64,000 nt of DNA from WHTI01 sp963826105 (GCA_963826105.1 CAWGWA010000013.1:124001-188000); one strand, 5' to 3'. Counted from the first letter of the stretch, positions 53,183 to 62,306 are shown. A program made the numbers and translations. The notes: a model not told the origin generated them from the letters alone.

Positions 53183-54317
53183 GGGCTCCGTAGAGCGTCT
53201 CCAGTGCGTCCCGGTGGGCACACGCTCCGTAGGTATCGGTTACGGCTCGAAGACCAGCGGTCCCAAGTTCCTCGCATCGAGTGGTGTCGTCGTGGAGATG
53301 ACGGATCGCTGCCGCGAGCGTCGCCGCGTCTCCGGTCGGGAAGGCGAGCCCCGCTCCAGTCGCGACGAGCTCGCGCAGGCCTCCATTCGATGCCGCGATG
53401 ATGGGGCGACCGCCCGCCATCGCTTCGAGCGCAACCAGTGGTGCGTTCTCGTCCCACAGGGACGGGATCACGACGTAGCGAGCGTCCTCGACCAGTGACC
53501 GTGCGTCCTCCTCCGGCACCATCCCTACGAAGCGAACGCCCTGCAGGCCGAGTTGTGCTGCACGATCGGCGAGCGCAGCGTGTTCGGGTCCGGTGCCCGC
53601 GATCACGAACGGGGGATCGCCGGCCGCACGGAGGGCTTCGATCAGCACGTCCACCCCCTTCTCGGGGACCAACCGCCCGAGGTAGAGGCCGTAGCTCCCC
53701 GCGGCACTGGTGGCCCCGGATCCCTCTTCGACGAAGTTGGGGATCGTTGCGATACGACCGGCTTCGATACCCCAGGAGAGAAGCCGTTCCCGCATGAACC
53801 TGCTCGGGGCGACGAACGCGTCTACGTGACGTTCGAGTCGCAGACCGACCCGATGCATCCACAGGGCTCCGGCGTACCCGGCGGCCTGGGCCTTCGTGGG
53901 GAAACAGTCGTGCAGCAACGAGTGTGCGTAGTTCCCCCCGATGCAGCGAGTGCAGTTCTTACCCTCGGTGAACATGAGGCCGTTGGGGCACCTCAGCCTG
54001 AAGTTGTGGATCGTCTGGATCAGTGGGGTCTTCGTTCGCCGGCAAGAGAGATGAACCGCCGGGCCGAATGCTGGGTACGGGTTGTGAAGGTGCACGAGGT
54101 CCGGGCGGAATGAGTTGATTGCGTCCTCGACCTCTCCGACTGCAGCCCTCGAGTAAGCCATAGCCGCCGCGGTCCGAGCCTTCTGAGGCAGGTGCGTGTT
54201 GTTACGTCCGAGGAGATGGATGTCGTGCCGCTCTCGCAGCAGATCCATCTGGCGCTCAACGTACCGGTTCTCACCACCCGGTAGGCGGTGGAACGCATGG
54301 GCGATCAGGATACGCAT
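53133..54317 (-). CDS. Glycosyltransferase family 4
   Basis: A 394-residue GT-B enzyme on the minus strand. It starts MRILIAHAFHRLPGGENRYV (GGENRYVE acceptor loop). It has a His-rich HLHNPYPAFGPAVHLSC and a Cys-containing CPNGLMFTEGKNCTRCIGGN segment (CxnCxxC), seen in some GT4 proteins. The donor domain reads YGLYLGRLVPEKGVDVLIEA, FVIAGTGPEHAALADRAAQ and YVVIPSLWDENAPLVALEAM (EX7E-like). It follows the kinase gene on the same strand by 7 bp and its 3' end overlaps a convergent GT2 gene. Confidence 0.92.
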   Translation of the reverse strand: MRILIAHAFHRLPGGENRYVERQMDLLRERHDIHLLGRNNTHLPQKARTAAAMAYSRAAVGEVEDAINSFRPDLVHLHNPYPAFGPAVHLSCRRTKTPLIQTIHNFRLRCPNGLMFTEGKNCTRCIGGNYAHSLLHDCFPTKAQAAGYAGALWMHRVGLRLERHVDAFVAPSRFMRERLLSWGIEAGRIATIPNFVEEGSGATSAAGSYGLYLGRLVPEKGVDVLIEALRAAGDPPFVIAGTGPEHAALADRAAQLGLQGVRFVGMVPEEDARSLVEDARYVVIPSLWDENAPLVALEAMAGGRPIIAASNGGLRELVATGAGLAFPTGDAATLAAAIRHLHDDTTRCEELGTAGLRAVTDTYGACAHRDALETLYGALTESRRSGDEPLLRTI

Positions 54318-54324
54318 GGAGGAC

Positions 54325-56082
54325 CTAGCGCTCGCCGGCGCGCCCGCGGAGGAGTCTCAACTTGTCCCCGCCAGCTCCGTTGCCGTTCAACGATGGCTGG
54401 TAACCGTAGCCGGGCTGCTTATAGGGGTGATACCCGGCCCCCGGGCGTGCGATCGCATTGACCACGACGCCGGTGACCCCGCATCCGACCTGCGCGAGCT
54501 CCCGAACCGCGCTCTGTTCGGTCTCGCGATCCGCGCGGCGGGAGTCCATCACGAGGAGGGCGTGGGGGATACGTGAGGCAAGGACGGTTGCGTCGGACAC
54601 CGGAAGGATCGGTGCCGAATCAACGATGATGAAGTCGAAGTTCTCCTCCAGGGCGCCTATGAGTTTGGTCATGCGAACGGAGGACAGGATCTCCGACGGA
54701 TTGGCCACGAGCGGCCCCGACGGGATCACCGAGAGATTGGGGACCGACGGACCCCACGTGAGGTTCTCGATGCTCAGTGCTCCGTGGTTGGTCAGCCACT
54801 GCGACAGACCCTGGCCTTCGGCCGGGATATTGAAGAAGGACTCGATCGCAGGGCGTCTGAGGTCGGCCGAAACGAGAACCGTACGCGCTCCGATCTGTGC
54901 GAGGCCGACCGCGAGGTTGACCGCGGTGGTGGTCTTCCCTTCGCCCGCACCTGCGCTGCTTATGAGGAGTGACTTGAACCCGTATCGGTCGGCAAGGGCT
55001 TCGATGTTGATACGCAGACCTCTGTACGACTCGCTGGCCGCACCGTACGGATCGGCGATCAGGGGGATGGCGGAGGCTCGGTCCTTGCGAGCGATCTTGA
55101 AGTGGGGGATGGCAGCCAGAACCGGCGCACCGATGGCCGTTTCGAAGTCACCTCTACTGCGAAGCCGGTCGTCCAGGCGGTGCCTCAGGAAGGCGGCGCC
55201 GATCCCAGTGATCAAGCCGATGAGCAATCCGAAGATCATGTCGTTCCGGTGGTTGGGTGACGACGGTTGGAGCGACTTGCCCGCCGGCTGGATGATCCGA
55301 CCGCCTCCCAGGGCGATCGCACGATCGGGCTGGAGGTCTTCTAGTTCCTGCTGAAGGATCCCGAGACGAGCCAGGAGCGAGGCTCGCTCACCCTGTAGTA
55401 CCGACCGCTCGTCTTCGTCTCCACGCCTGCCGGCGTCCTCGATCTCGGCGTTCACGGCTACGAGTTGTTCCTCGACACTGTCGATCCGGTCGCGGATGGA
55501 CCCTTGTGCACCGAGGATCCGCTCGAGCGCCTGATCCTGCTGGTACGTGATGTAAGCCTCAGCGAATCCGTTCGCGAGGAGGGCGGCGCGCTCGGGAGAC
55601 GATGCCGAGTAGCCGACCTCCAGCACCTCGCTGTCCGGGATCGGTTGCACCGACAAACCGGCAAGTAGCGAGGCGGGTGGCTCGTCCAGTCCCAGTTCGC
55701 TTGCGACGATCGATGCAACAGGGGTCGAGCGGATCAGTTCGCTCTCGGTTTGGAGGTTGGGTTCGACCGGAACGGAGTCGGGCGTCAGCTGGAGAGATTC
55801 GACCAGCACCCTGGCGTGCGACGAGTAGATCTCGGGCCGCGAGAAGGAGATGCCAAGTGCGACCCCGGTGCAGAGGATGGCCGCGAACAACACGAGCCAC
55901 TTCCGAGACCACAGGATGGCGAGCGACTCACGCAGGTCTACCGGTTGCTGAGACGTAGTGTCCCTCCAGGCGAGTGGGCTTCTTTCTTTCGATACAGGTT
56001 CGCTTCGAGGAGCCGAACTCCTCCCGGGAGGCTCCCAAGTAAGGTAAGCAAGATGAAGGTCGGAGTGGTCGGAATCGGACAT
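54325..56082 (-). CDS. Polysaccharide co-polymerase/tyrosine autokinase, Wzc/CapB type
   Basis: About 585 residues. A Wzz domain (helix WLVLFAAILCTGVALGIS, periplasmic-type coiled coil about 110-275, second helix MIFGLLIGLITGIGAAF) is fused to a BY-kinase domain: Walker A SSAGAGEGKTTTAVNLA, Walker A' VLVSADLRRP, Walker B FDFIIVDSAPIL. The C-terminus has a tyrosine cluster (GYHPYKQPGYGYQP), the usual autophosphorylation site. This protein sets chain length together with a Wzy polymerase. The 5' end is uncertain: in-frame ATGs at 56082 and 56124 overlap the divergent ugd start at 56053, and no ATG/GTG lies between 56050 and 55930. The true start may be hidden by an indel. Confidence 0.9.
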   Translation of the reverse strand: MSDSDHSDLHLAYLTWEPPGRSSAPRSEPVSKERSPLAWRDTTSQQPVDLRESLAILWSRKWLVLFAAILCTGVALGISFSRPEIYSSHARVLVESLQLTPDSVPVEPNLQTESELIRSTPVASIVASELGLDEPPASLLAGLSVQPIPDSEVLEVGYSASSPERAALLANGFAEAYITYQQDQALERILGAQGSIRDRIDSVEEQLVAVNAEIEDAGRRGDEDERSVLQGERASLLARLGILQQELEDLQPDRAIALGGGRIIQPAGKSLQPSSPNHRNDMIFGLLIGLITGIGAAFLRHRLDDRLRSRGDFETAIGAPVLAAIPHFKIARKDRASAIPLIADPYGAASESYRGLRINIEALADRYGFKSLLISSAGAGEGKTTTAVNLAVGLAQIGARTVLVSADLRRPAIESFFNIPAEGQGLSQWLTNHGALSIENLTWGPSVPNLSVIPSGPLVANPSEILSSVRMTKLIGALEENFDFIIVDSAPILPVSDATVLASRIPHALLVMDSRRADRETEQSAVRELAQVGCGVTGVVVNAIARPGAGYHPYKQPGYGYQPSLNGNGAGGDKLRLLRGRAGER

Positions 56083-57378
56083 GTGGGACTTCCCACCGCG
56101 TCCGTACTCGCACATATCGGACATGATGTCGCCGCGATCGATTCCGATCGGGAGAAACTCGACGCCTTGGCTGCAGGTGAACTGCCCTACTTCGAGGCAG
56201 GGCTTGCCGAACTCGTCGATAGTGGGAGGGCCAACGGACGACTGAGGTTCGTGGCCGAGTTCGAGGAACTAGTGGCTGGGGCCGAGGTTGTTTTCCTGTG
56301 CGTCGGAACGCCCCCTCGATCATCCGGTGAAGCCAATCTCCTCGCCGTAGAGAAGGCGGCTCGGGCGGTCGCCGAGGTCGCCGATGGCCGCGTCGTGGTG
56401 GCCGAGAAGAGCACCGTCCCCGCGGGCACAGCGGAGCGGGTGGCTCGGACGCTCGATCGCTATCGCCGGACCGCAGAGTTCCTCGTGGTCTCGAACCCCG
56501 AGTTCCTCAGGGAAGGAAGCGCGGTCAACGACTCCCTCGCCCCCGATCGGATCTTGGTAGGAGCCGAGTCGGAGGAGGCCCTCGAGGTCATGAGGCGTCT
56601 CTATTCCCCGCTGATCGACAAAGGCGCCAGGTGGATCGCGACCGATCTTCGCACCGCAGAGCTGGCCAAACACGCGTGCAACGCGTTCTTGGCACTAAAG
56701 GTGTCCTACATCAACGCTCTGGCTCGCGTCTGTGAGTTGTCGTCGGCCGACGTCGCCGATGTTGCCGAGATCATGGGATCGGATCCCCGCATCGGCCCAG
56801 CGTTCCTCGATGCCGGTATCGGCTACGGGGGCTATTGCTTCCCGAAGGATCTAGCGGCGTTCGACCGGCTCACGCGCCAACTCGGCTACGACTTTCCCCT
56901 GCTCGGCGAGATCGCGCGCATCAACGACGAAGCTCTGGCGGCTGTGTTCGACAAGATCGAGACCGCGCTCTGGAATCTGGAGGAGAAGCGCATCGCGCTA
57001 CTCGGTCTGTCGTTCAAGCCCGGGACCAGTGACACGAGGTTGTCGCCGTCGTTGGAACTTGCTCGGAGGTTGATCACGGCAGGAGCGACCGTTTGTGGAT
57101 ACGACCCGGCGGCCGGCGCTACGACCGCGAGCGAAGTCGAGGGCCTGGAGGTTGTGGATGACCTCTACGACGTGTTCAAGGAGGCCGACTGCGCGGTCAT
57201 CTGTACCGCGTGGGACGAGTTCAAAACCATCGATCTCACGAGGGCGAGGCAGGACATGTCACTCCCGATCCTGGTCGACGGACGCAACCTCCTTGATGGC
57301 GAGAAGGTTGCCGCCCAGGGGTTCACGTACATCCCTACCGGACGACGTGGCCTCGAGCCAGACCCCACAGCTCGATGA
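56053..57378 (+). CDS. ugd: UDP-glucose 6-dehydrogenase
   Basis: A 441-residue NAD-dependent oxidoreductase making UDP-glucuronate from UDP-glucose. The Rossmann motif is GVVGIGHVGLPTASVLA, so the ATG at 56053 must be the start. Catalytic Cys is in GYGGYCFPKDLAAF (the usual GxGGxCFPKD). KHACNAFLALKVSYINALAR supplies the conserved Lys/Asn and LLGLSFKPGTSDTRLSPSLE begins the C-terminal domain. It is divergent from the kinase gene and overlaps the next gene by 4 bp, so UDP-glucuronate is passed directly to the next step. Confidence 0.95.
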   Translation: MKVGVVGIGHVGLPTASVLAHIGHDVAAIDSDREKLDALAAGELPYFEAGLAELVDSGRANGRLRFVAEFEELVAGAEVVFLCVGTPPRSSGEANLLAVEKAARAVAEVADGRVVVAEKSTVPAGTAERVARTLDRYRRTAEFLVVSNPEFLREGSAVNDSLAPDRILVGAESEEALEVMRRLYSPLIDKGARWIATDLRTAELAKHACNAFLALKVSYINALARVCELSSADVADVAEIMGSDPRIGPAFLDAGIGYGGYCFPKDLAAFDRLTRQLGYDFPLLGEIARINDEALAAVFDKIETALWNLEEKRIALLGLSFKPGTSDTRLSPSLELARRLITAGATVCGYDPAAGATTASEVEGLEVVDDLYDVFKEADCAVICTAWDEFKTIDLTRARQDMSLPILVDGRNLLDGEKVAAQGFTYIPTGRRGLEPDPTAR

Positions 57379-58304
57379 GAGCCGTCGTTACCGGCGGCAG
57401 CGGATTCCTCGGCTCCCATCTCTGCCGCAGGTTGCTGGCCGAGGACCTCGAGGTCGTGTGCCTCGACTCGATGCTCACCGGTCTGCTCGCTAACGTCGCC
57501 GACCTCGAAAAGGAGCCCGGTTTCTCTCTGCAGCAGGTGGATGTCACTGATGTCTTGCAGGTGGACGGACCGGTTGATTGGATCCTTCATTTCGCATCGC
57601 CGGCGTCGCCTCCCGACTACCTCGAGTACCCGATCGAGACCTTAAAGGTGGGAGCGATCGGAACCTGGAGGGCGCTGGGGCTGGCCCGGGCAAAGGGAGC
57701 GGGACTGCTGCTGGCGTCGACCTCGGAGGTCTACGGGGATCCGGAGGTCCACCCGCAGCCGGAGAGCTACTGGGGGAACGTGAACCCGATCGGCCCCCGA
57801 GGTGTGTACGACGAGGCGAAGCGCTACGCCGAGGCGATCACGACCGCGTATCACCACAAACACGGTGTCCCTATCCGCATCGTCAGGATCTTCAACACCT
57901 ACGGACCTCGGATGCGCCGCCGTGACGGAAGAGCGGTTCCCAACTTCATCTCGCAAGCGATGGACGGCGATCCCATAACCGTTCACGGCGACGGTTCGCA
58001 AACGCGTTCGCTCTGTTATGTGGACGACCTCGTGGAGGGGATCTGGAGATTGCTCAACTCCGATATCGCAACGCCGGTGAACATCGGCAATCCCGAAGAG
58101 GTCACCGTGCTCACGCTCGCGGAAACGATCAAGGAACTAACCGGTTCGGCTTCAGAGATCGTGTTCCAGCCTCGGCCACAAGACGACCCCGAGCTCAGAC
58201 GTCCCGACATCACCCTGGCCAGGAAGCGATTGGAGTGGGAGCCAAAGGTCCCCTTGTCCGAGGGGCTCGAGCGCACGATCGACTGGGCGCGTACCGGCTG
58301 GTAG
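57375..58304 (+). CDS. UDP-glucuronate decarboxylase (UDP-xylose synthase)
   Basis: A 309-residue extended SDR. The start VVTGGSGFLGSHLCRRLL is the NAD site. FASPASPPDYLEYPIETLKV is diagnostic of UDP-xylose synthases. The catalytic YxxxK is YDEAKRYAE after STSEVYGDPEVHPQPE, and IRIVRIFNTYGPRM and GSQTRSLCYVDDLVEG follow. It would turn UDP-glucuronate into UDP-xylose (NAD-dependent decarboxylation). The ATG overlaps the ugd stop by 4 bp. Confidence 0.93.
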   Translation: MRAVVTGGSGFLGSHLCRRLLAEDLEVVCLDSMLTGLLANVADLEKEPGFSLQQVDVTDVLQVDGPVDWILHFASPASPPDYLEYPIETLKVGAIGTWRALGLARAKGAGLLLASTSEVYGDPEVHPQPESYWGNVNPIGPRGVYDEAKRYAEAITTAYHHKHGVPIRIVRIFNTYGPRMRRRDGRAVPNFISQAMDGDPITVHGDGSQTRSLCYVDDLVEGIWRLLNSDIATPVNIGNPEEVTVLTLAETIKELTGSASEIVFQPRPQDDPELRRPDITLARKRLEWEPKVPLSEGLERTIDWARTGW

Positions 58305-58307
58305 GTA

Positions 58308-58949
58308 CTACTCCGCGATGTCGTACTGGGCGATGAACTCGTCGATCCGTTCGCTCATGAGGAGATCGGAGTTGTCGGCGATCTTCTTGTCCGGCCAGTC
58401 CCACCAGCGGATCCGCAAGAGCGCGTCTACCTGCTCATCGGTGAAGCGGCGTTTGATCTCGCGCGCCGGGTTCCCCACCATGACCGCGTAGGGTCGTACG
58501 TCCTTGGCGATGATCGCACCCGCACCGATCACCGCTCCGTCTCCGATCGTGACGCCGGACAGGATCTTCGCCGCGAACCCGACCCATACGTCGCTGCCGA
58601 GGACGATGTCACCCTTGCTGAACGGGCCGTCGATACCCCGAGGGCCGCGGTCGTAGATGATCCGCAGAGGGAGATGGGCGATCCAATCGGAGCGGTGCTC
58701 CGAGCCCGGCATGAACTCGCTGTCGTTGGCGCAACCGGAGAAGTTGCCGATGATGACCTTTGCTTTGACCCCGGCGTCCCTGTAGTAGTGAACGAACGGC
58801 CGGCCGATGAAGTGACGTCCGGTTTCGATGGCCCCGAGCTCGATCAGACGATCGAAGTCCAGGTACGCGACCTCGCGCCCGAGCATCCTCTGGTAGGCCC
58901 CGACGCTCGCCGTACGAAGCCTCCGCTTCAGCCGTTGCTTGATCCCCAT
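58308..58949 (-). CDS. CatB-type hexapeptide acetyltransferase, copy 2
   Basis: A 213-residue left-handed beta-helix acyltransferase of the CatB/xenobiotic class. The loop FIGRPFVHYYRDAGVKAKVI leads to hexapeptide repeats (VKAKVIIGNF, LGSDVWVGFAAKILSG, VTIGDGAVIGAGAIIAKDVR), then the family end YAVMVGNPAREIKRRF and LRIRWWDWPDKKI. The ATG at 58949 is chosen over one three codons upstream. It parallels the broken copy at 46486-47136 with the same NPA-(R/Q)-IKRRF ending. It is transcribed toward the UDP-xylose synthase gene, 3 bp from its stop. O-acetylation of the polymer is the likely role. Confidence 0.9.
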   Translation of the reverse strand: MGIKQRLKRRLRTASVGAYQRMLGREVAYLDFDRLIELGAIETGRHFIGRPFVHYYRDAGVKAKVIIGNFSGCANDSEFMPGSEHRSDWIAHLPLRIIYDRGPRGIDGPFSKGDIVLGSDVWVGFAAKILSGVTIGDGAVIGAGAIIAKDVRPYAVMVGNPAREIKRRFTDEQVDALLRIRWWDWPDKKIADNSDLLMSERIDEFIAQYDIAE

Positions 58950-59016
58950 GGGCGCCATTCTTACCTGCTGGGGACCCCGAGGCCACAGCCGAACCAGGCT
59001 CGGCTACGCTCCGTCG

Positions 59017-59817
59017 ATGGAGGCGATGGATAGACCAGCGAGGACCGCTTTGATCACGGGCGCCTCCGGCGGGATCGGCGAGGCTTTGGCGCGCGAGGCT
59101 GTGGCCGCCGGGATGAACGTCGTGCTGGTCGCCCGCAGTGAGGACAAGCTCAAGGCGCTGGCCGAGCAACTGTCCACGGAGTACGAGATCAGCGCCACAC
59201 CGGTGACTGCCGATCTAAGTGATGCCGGGTCTCCCGGGTCGATCAAGTCTGAACTCGATGCCGCAGGGATCGTGGTCGATGTGTTGATCAACAATGCTGG
59301 GTTCGCCACGTTTGGACCGTTCATCGATGCGGACACGTCCGAAGAGCTCGACGAGATCCAACTCAACGTGACAACCCTCACGCATCTCACCAAGCTCTTC
59401 GCTCCGGGGATGGTCGAGCGTGGTTGGGGGCGGATCATGAACGTGGCGTCCACGGCCGCGTTCCAGCCGGGACCACTGATGGCCGTGTACTACGCGACCA
59501 AGGCCTACGTCCTGTCGTTCTCCGAGGCGCTGAGTGAAGAGATGAGAGGCACCGGAGTAACCGTCACGGCACTCTGTCCGGGTCCGACCGCATCGGGTTT
59601 CCAGGCGCGTGCTGCGATGGAAGACTCGAAGCTCGTCCTCGGCAGGAGGATGCCGGATGCAGCCACCGTGGCAGCGGATGGCTTCAAGGCGATGATGGCC
59701 GGCAAGGCCGTCTACGTCCATGGACTAAGGAACCGTCTCTTCGCACAATCGGTCAGGTTCTCGCCGCGCGCTCTCGTGCGGTCGATGGTCAAGCGGCTGC
59801 AAGAGCGCGCCCACTAG
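59017..59817 (+). CDS. Short-chain dehydrogenase/reductase
   Basis: A 266-residue classical SDR. The start MEAMDRPARTALITGASGGI contains the nucleotide-binding TGxxxGxG; an internal ATG at 59026 is an alternative start. NNAG is in VLINNAGFATFGPF, the catalytic Ser in IMNVASTAAFQPG, and YxxxK in YYATKAYVLSFSEAL. VTALCPGPTASGF is the usual loop. The substrate is unknown. It lies just outside the glycan genes, divergent from the acetyltransferase and convergent with the LuxR regulator gene (4-bp overlap of stops). Confidence 0.9.
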   Translation: MEAMDRPARTALITGASGGIGEALAREAVAAGMNVVLVARSEDKLKALAEQLSTEYEISATPVTADLSDAGSPGSIKSELDAAGIVVDVLINNAGFATFGPFIDADTSEELDEIQLNVTTLTHLTKLFAPGMVERGWGRIMNVASTAAFQPGPLMAVYYATKAYVLSFSEALSEEMRGTGVTVTALCPGPTASGFQARAAMEDSKLVLGRRMPDAATVAADGFKAMMAGKAVYVHGLRNRLFAQSVRFSPRALVRSMVKRLQERAH

Positions 59818-62306
59818 CCTCGATCGGCTACGACCTCGCTCACCACAACCGCGGCAGCCTCGAGTCTCGTAGCGGACCCCGTCTTGCGCATCGCGTTTCG
59901 GATCAAGGTCTCCACGGTGGACGGAGCGATCTGAAGCTCTCCCGCGATCTCCTTGGTGGGGGCGCCTGTCGCGACGAGACCGAGTACCTCACGCTCCCGC
60001 GCGGTGATACGGCCCGCCGCCGGGGCCCTCGAGGGTCGGGAGAGACCCGCCTCGCGTGCCGCTTTGCGGATCCTTCGGAGCAACGGCTCGTAGTGACACT
60101 CCTCCGCGATCTTCTCGGCTTCCAGGAGACTCGTTCTAGCCCCGGCGACATCCCCCATCCTCGTGAGGGCGAGGCCGGCACCCAGCCGACACCTCACCGT
60201 GCGCGCCTCCCACACTCCATTCCACCGGGAGCGGGCGGCGTTGAACATCTCGACCGGATCGTCCCCCGAGTCGCTACCAGTCATGGCCGCGAGCGCGGCG
60301 CGCTCGAAGTAAGCGGGCTCAAGGTACTCGAGGACGGGGTCGGTCTCAGGATGGGCAACGGGGATGCCGAGTTCCATCCGGGCCCAATCCGCTTCGAGCT
60401 GTGCCACGGCGCGACCCGGGCCTTTAGGTAAGTCTGCGACCGCCGCAGCGATCGTCGCCTCGGGGTCTCCGTGCAGCCAGTGGTAGCGGGTCATCGCGCT
60501 GGCGACCTCTCCCCGAGCTCGGGGGCCGATCGCGAACGCCTCGAGGATGCCGAAGCGCGCCCGAGCACGCTCGAACAGGCCGAGCTCGGCGAAGCAAGCC
60601 ACGAGCACCCCTTCGGCGCGCGGGCGGAGGGTGCCCATCGGAGTGTCTCGGTCGAGCAGGATCTCCAATTCGTCAACCGCTCCGAGATACTTTCCACTGG
60701 TTATCAGGTGGTTCAGAACCGCCTCTACCCGAAAGCCGACCTCCCAGCTACCCAGGTCCTCCGAGTGGGCCCGCCACGCCATCGCGAGCGCCAGCGCCTG
60801 GCCGTGGTCACCTCTTTTCTGTGTGAAGAAGAGCTGGATCAATTCGACGGCCGCTAAGAACTCATTGATGAGGTTGCCATCCACCTGGGCCTGTTGTATC
60901 GCCTGGGTGAGCAAACTCTGGGCGCCCGGTTCTCCCGCATTCATCAACGCGATCCCTGCAACGCGCAGAGCTCGGTCGACCTCGACGCCTTTCTTCCGGG
61001 CGATGTCGACGAGCTGGGTGTACCTCGCAACGTCTTCGCCGAAAGCGACCTCCGAGACCTCGGCCTCCGCATGCCGGAGCTGCAAGCGAGTCTCGATCGG
61101 GGAATCGTCACCCCCGACCAGGCCGAGGCCCTGGGCGGCCAACCGGGCGGCCTCTTCGAACCGACCCATCGACAACAGCGCCCAGGCGCGATGGTGAAGT
61201 ACCGTGGCTCGTTCTTCGGGCCCCCGGTCGGTAACCCGGTCGAGGATCTCGACTCCTTCTTTCACCCGGCCGGCGTCGATCAATGCCTTCGATGCTTCGA
61301 TCTGCAGTTCGGTCCAGGTTTCCTCAGGGGCATTATTCGCGGCAAGCTTGAGCAGCAGAGCGCGCTGACCAGGCTGGGTCGACTTGGCCATCGCCTCGAC
61401 CGCGGTCCGGTAGGCCTCGTCGTATCGTTGCGCCGCGGCGAGATGGACTGCTGCTTCAGCCGGGTCGTCGAGTCGATCGGCGATCTCTCCATGAAGAGAG
61501 ATCTTCCGGTCGTCGTCGATGGATTCCGCTATGGACTCCGCGATCAGGGCGTGCTCGATCCGAAGGTGCTCCCGCTCCAGATAGACGAAGCCGGAAGCCA
61601 GAACGTCTTCGACCGGACCGGGTAAGAGCCGACCATCCGCCGGTCGTCCAAGGAGGCTGAGTGTCTCGACCGCATGGCGGGTTTCGTCACTGAGGAGATC
61701 CAACCTGGCCCTCACCGAGTCGACGAGGTTCGCTGCGGGTGCTTCCGCGAGGGAACGGATCATCAGCGGGTTGCCTCGCGCCCCCCGGACGACATCTTCC
61801 AGGCCCTTCCCCCTGAGACTTCCGTTGAGTTCCGTGGCGAGTAGGCGCGCATCGTTGGGGTCTAGGGGTGCCAACTCGATGACCGCGCAACCGCACTCCT
61901 CCAGGGCAGCCCCCACCGATCCCGATCGATCCGCGTCCCTAGCGGTCACGAGCATCCGCATCCTGCGGGCGAGGAGCGGAAGAGCGGCCAGGGTCTCCTC
62001 GTCCGCCCAGTGCAGGTCTTCGATCACCAGAACCCCCGCCCCCACGATGGCGGTCATCTTCGCGGCGACCGCCGTGCCGTCCCCGGCAAGATCGATCCCC
62101 GCCGCCCGCTTCAGGGGGAGGTAGGAGACGTGCGACAGGGTTGGCAGCGCCCCGCCTCGCCGGGAGGGCAGACCGGTCGCCGATACAGCGGCCCCGGCCA
62201 CGGTCGTCTTGCCGATCCCGGGTGCCCCCACGATCGCGACGGATCGTTCCCAGACGCGCAGACGGGCCGCGATGTCGGCGATGTCGTCGGATCGCCCCAG
62301 CAGCAT
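59814..62306 (-). CDS. Large ATPase LuxR-family regulator (LAL/MalT-like)
   Basis: An 830-residue transcription factor. The N-terminal AAA-type domain has Walker A VGAPGIGKTTVAG (about residue 25-37), Walker B GAGVLVIEDLHWADEETLAA and a sensor stretch. A long middle of about 450 residues is TPR-like helical repeats. The C-terminal LuxR helix-turn-helix reads ITAREREVLGLVATGAPTKE and IAGELQIAPSTVETLIRNAM. The ATG at 62306 starts just before the ATPase domain; a frame reaching 62534 adds unsupported residues. The ligand is unknown. A regulator of the adjacent surface-glycan genes is possible but unproven. Confidence 0.92.
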   Translation of the reverse strand: MLLGRSDDIADIAARLRVWERSVAIVGAPGIGKTTVAGAAVSATGLPSRRGGALPTLSHVSYLPLKRAAGIDLAGDGTAVAAKMTAIVGAGVLVIEDLHWADEETLAALPLLARRMRMLVTARDADRSGSVGAALEECGCAVIELAPLDPNDARLLATELNGSLRGKGLEDVVRGARGNPLMIRSLAEAPAANLVDSVRARLDLLSDETRHAVETLSLLGRPADGRLLPGPVEDVLASGFVYLEREHLRIEHALIAESIAESIDDDRKISLHGEIADRLDDPAEAAVHLAAAQRYDEAYRTAVEAMAKSTQPGQRALLLKLAANNAPEETWTELQIEASKALIDAGRVKEGVEILDRVTDRGPEERATVLHHRAWALLSMGRFEEAARLAAQGLGLVGGDDSPIETRLQLRHAEAEVSEVAFGEDVARYTQLVDIARKKGVEVDRALRVAGIALMNAGEPGAQSLLTQAIQQAQVDGNLINEFLAAVELIQLFFTQKRGDHGQALALAMAWRAHSEDLGSWEVGFRVEAVLNHLITSGKYLGAVDELEILLDRDTPMGTLRPRAEGVLVACFAELGLFERARARFGILEAFAIGPRARGEVASAMTRYHWLHGDPEATIAAAVADLPKGPGRAVAQLEADWARMELGIPVAHPETDPVLEYLEPAYFERAALAAMTGSDSGDDPVEMFNAARSRWNGVWEARTVRCRLGAGLALTRMGDVAGARTSLLEAEKIAEECHYEPLLRRIRKAAREAGLSRPSRAPAAGRITAREREVLGLVATGAPTKEIAGELQIAPSTVETLIRNAMRKTGSATRLEAAAVVVSEVVADRG

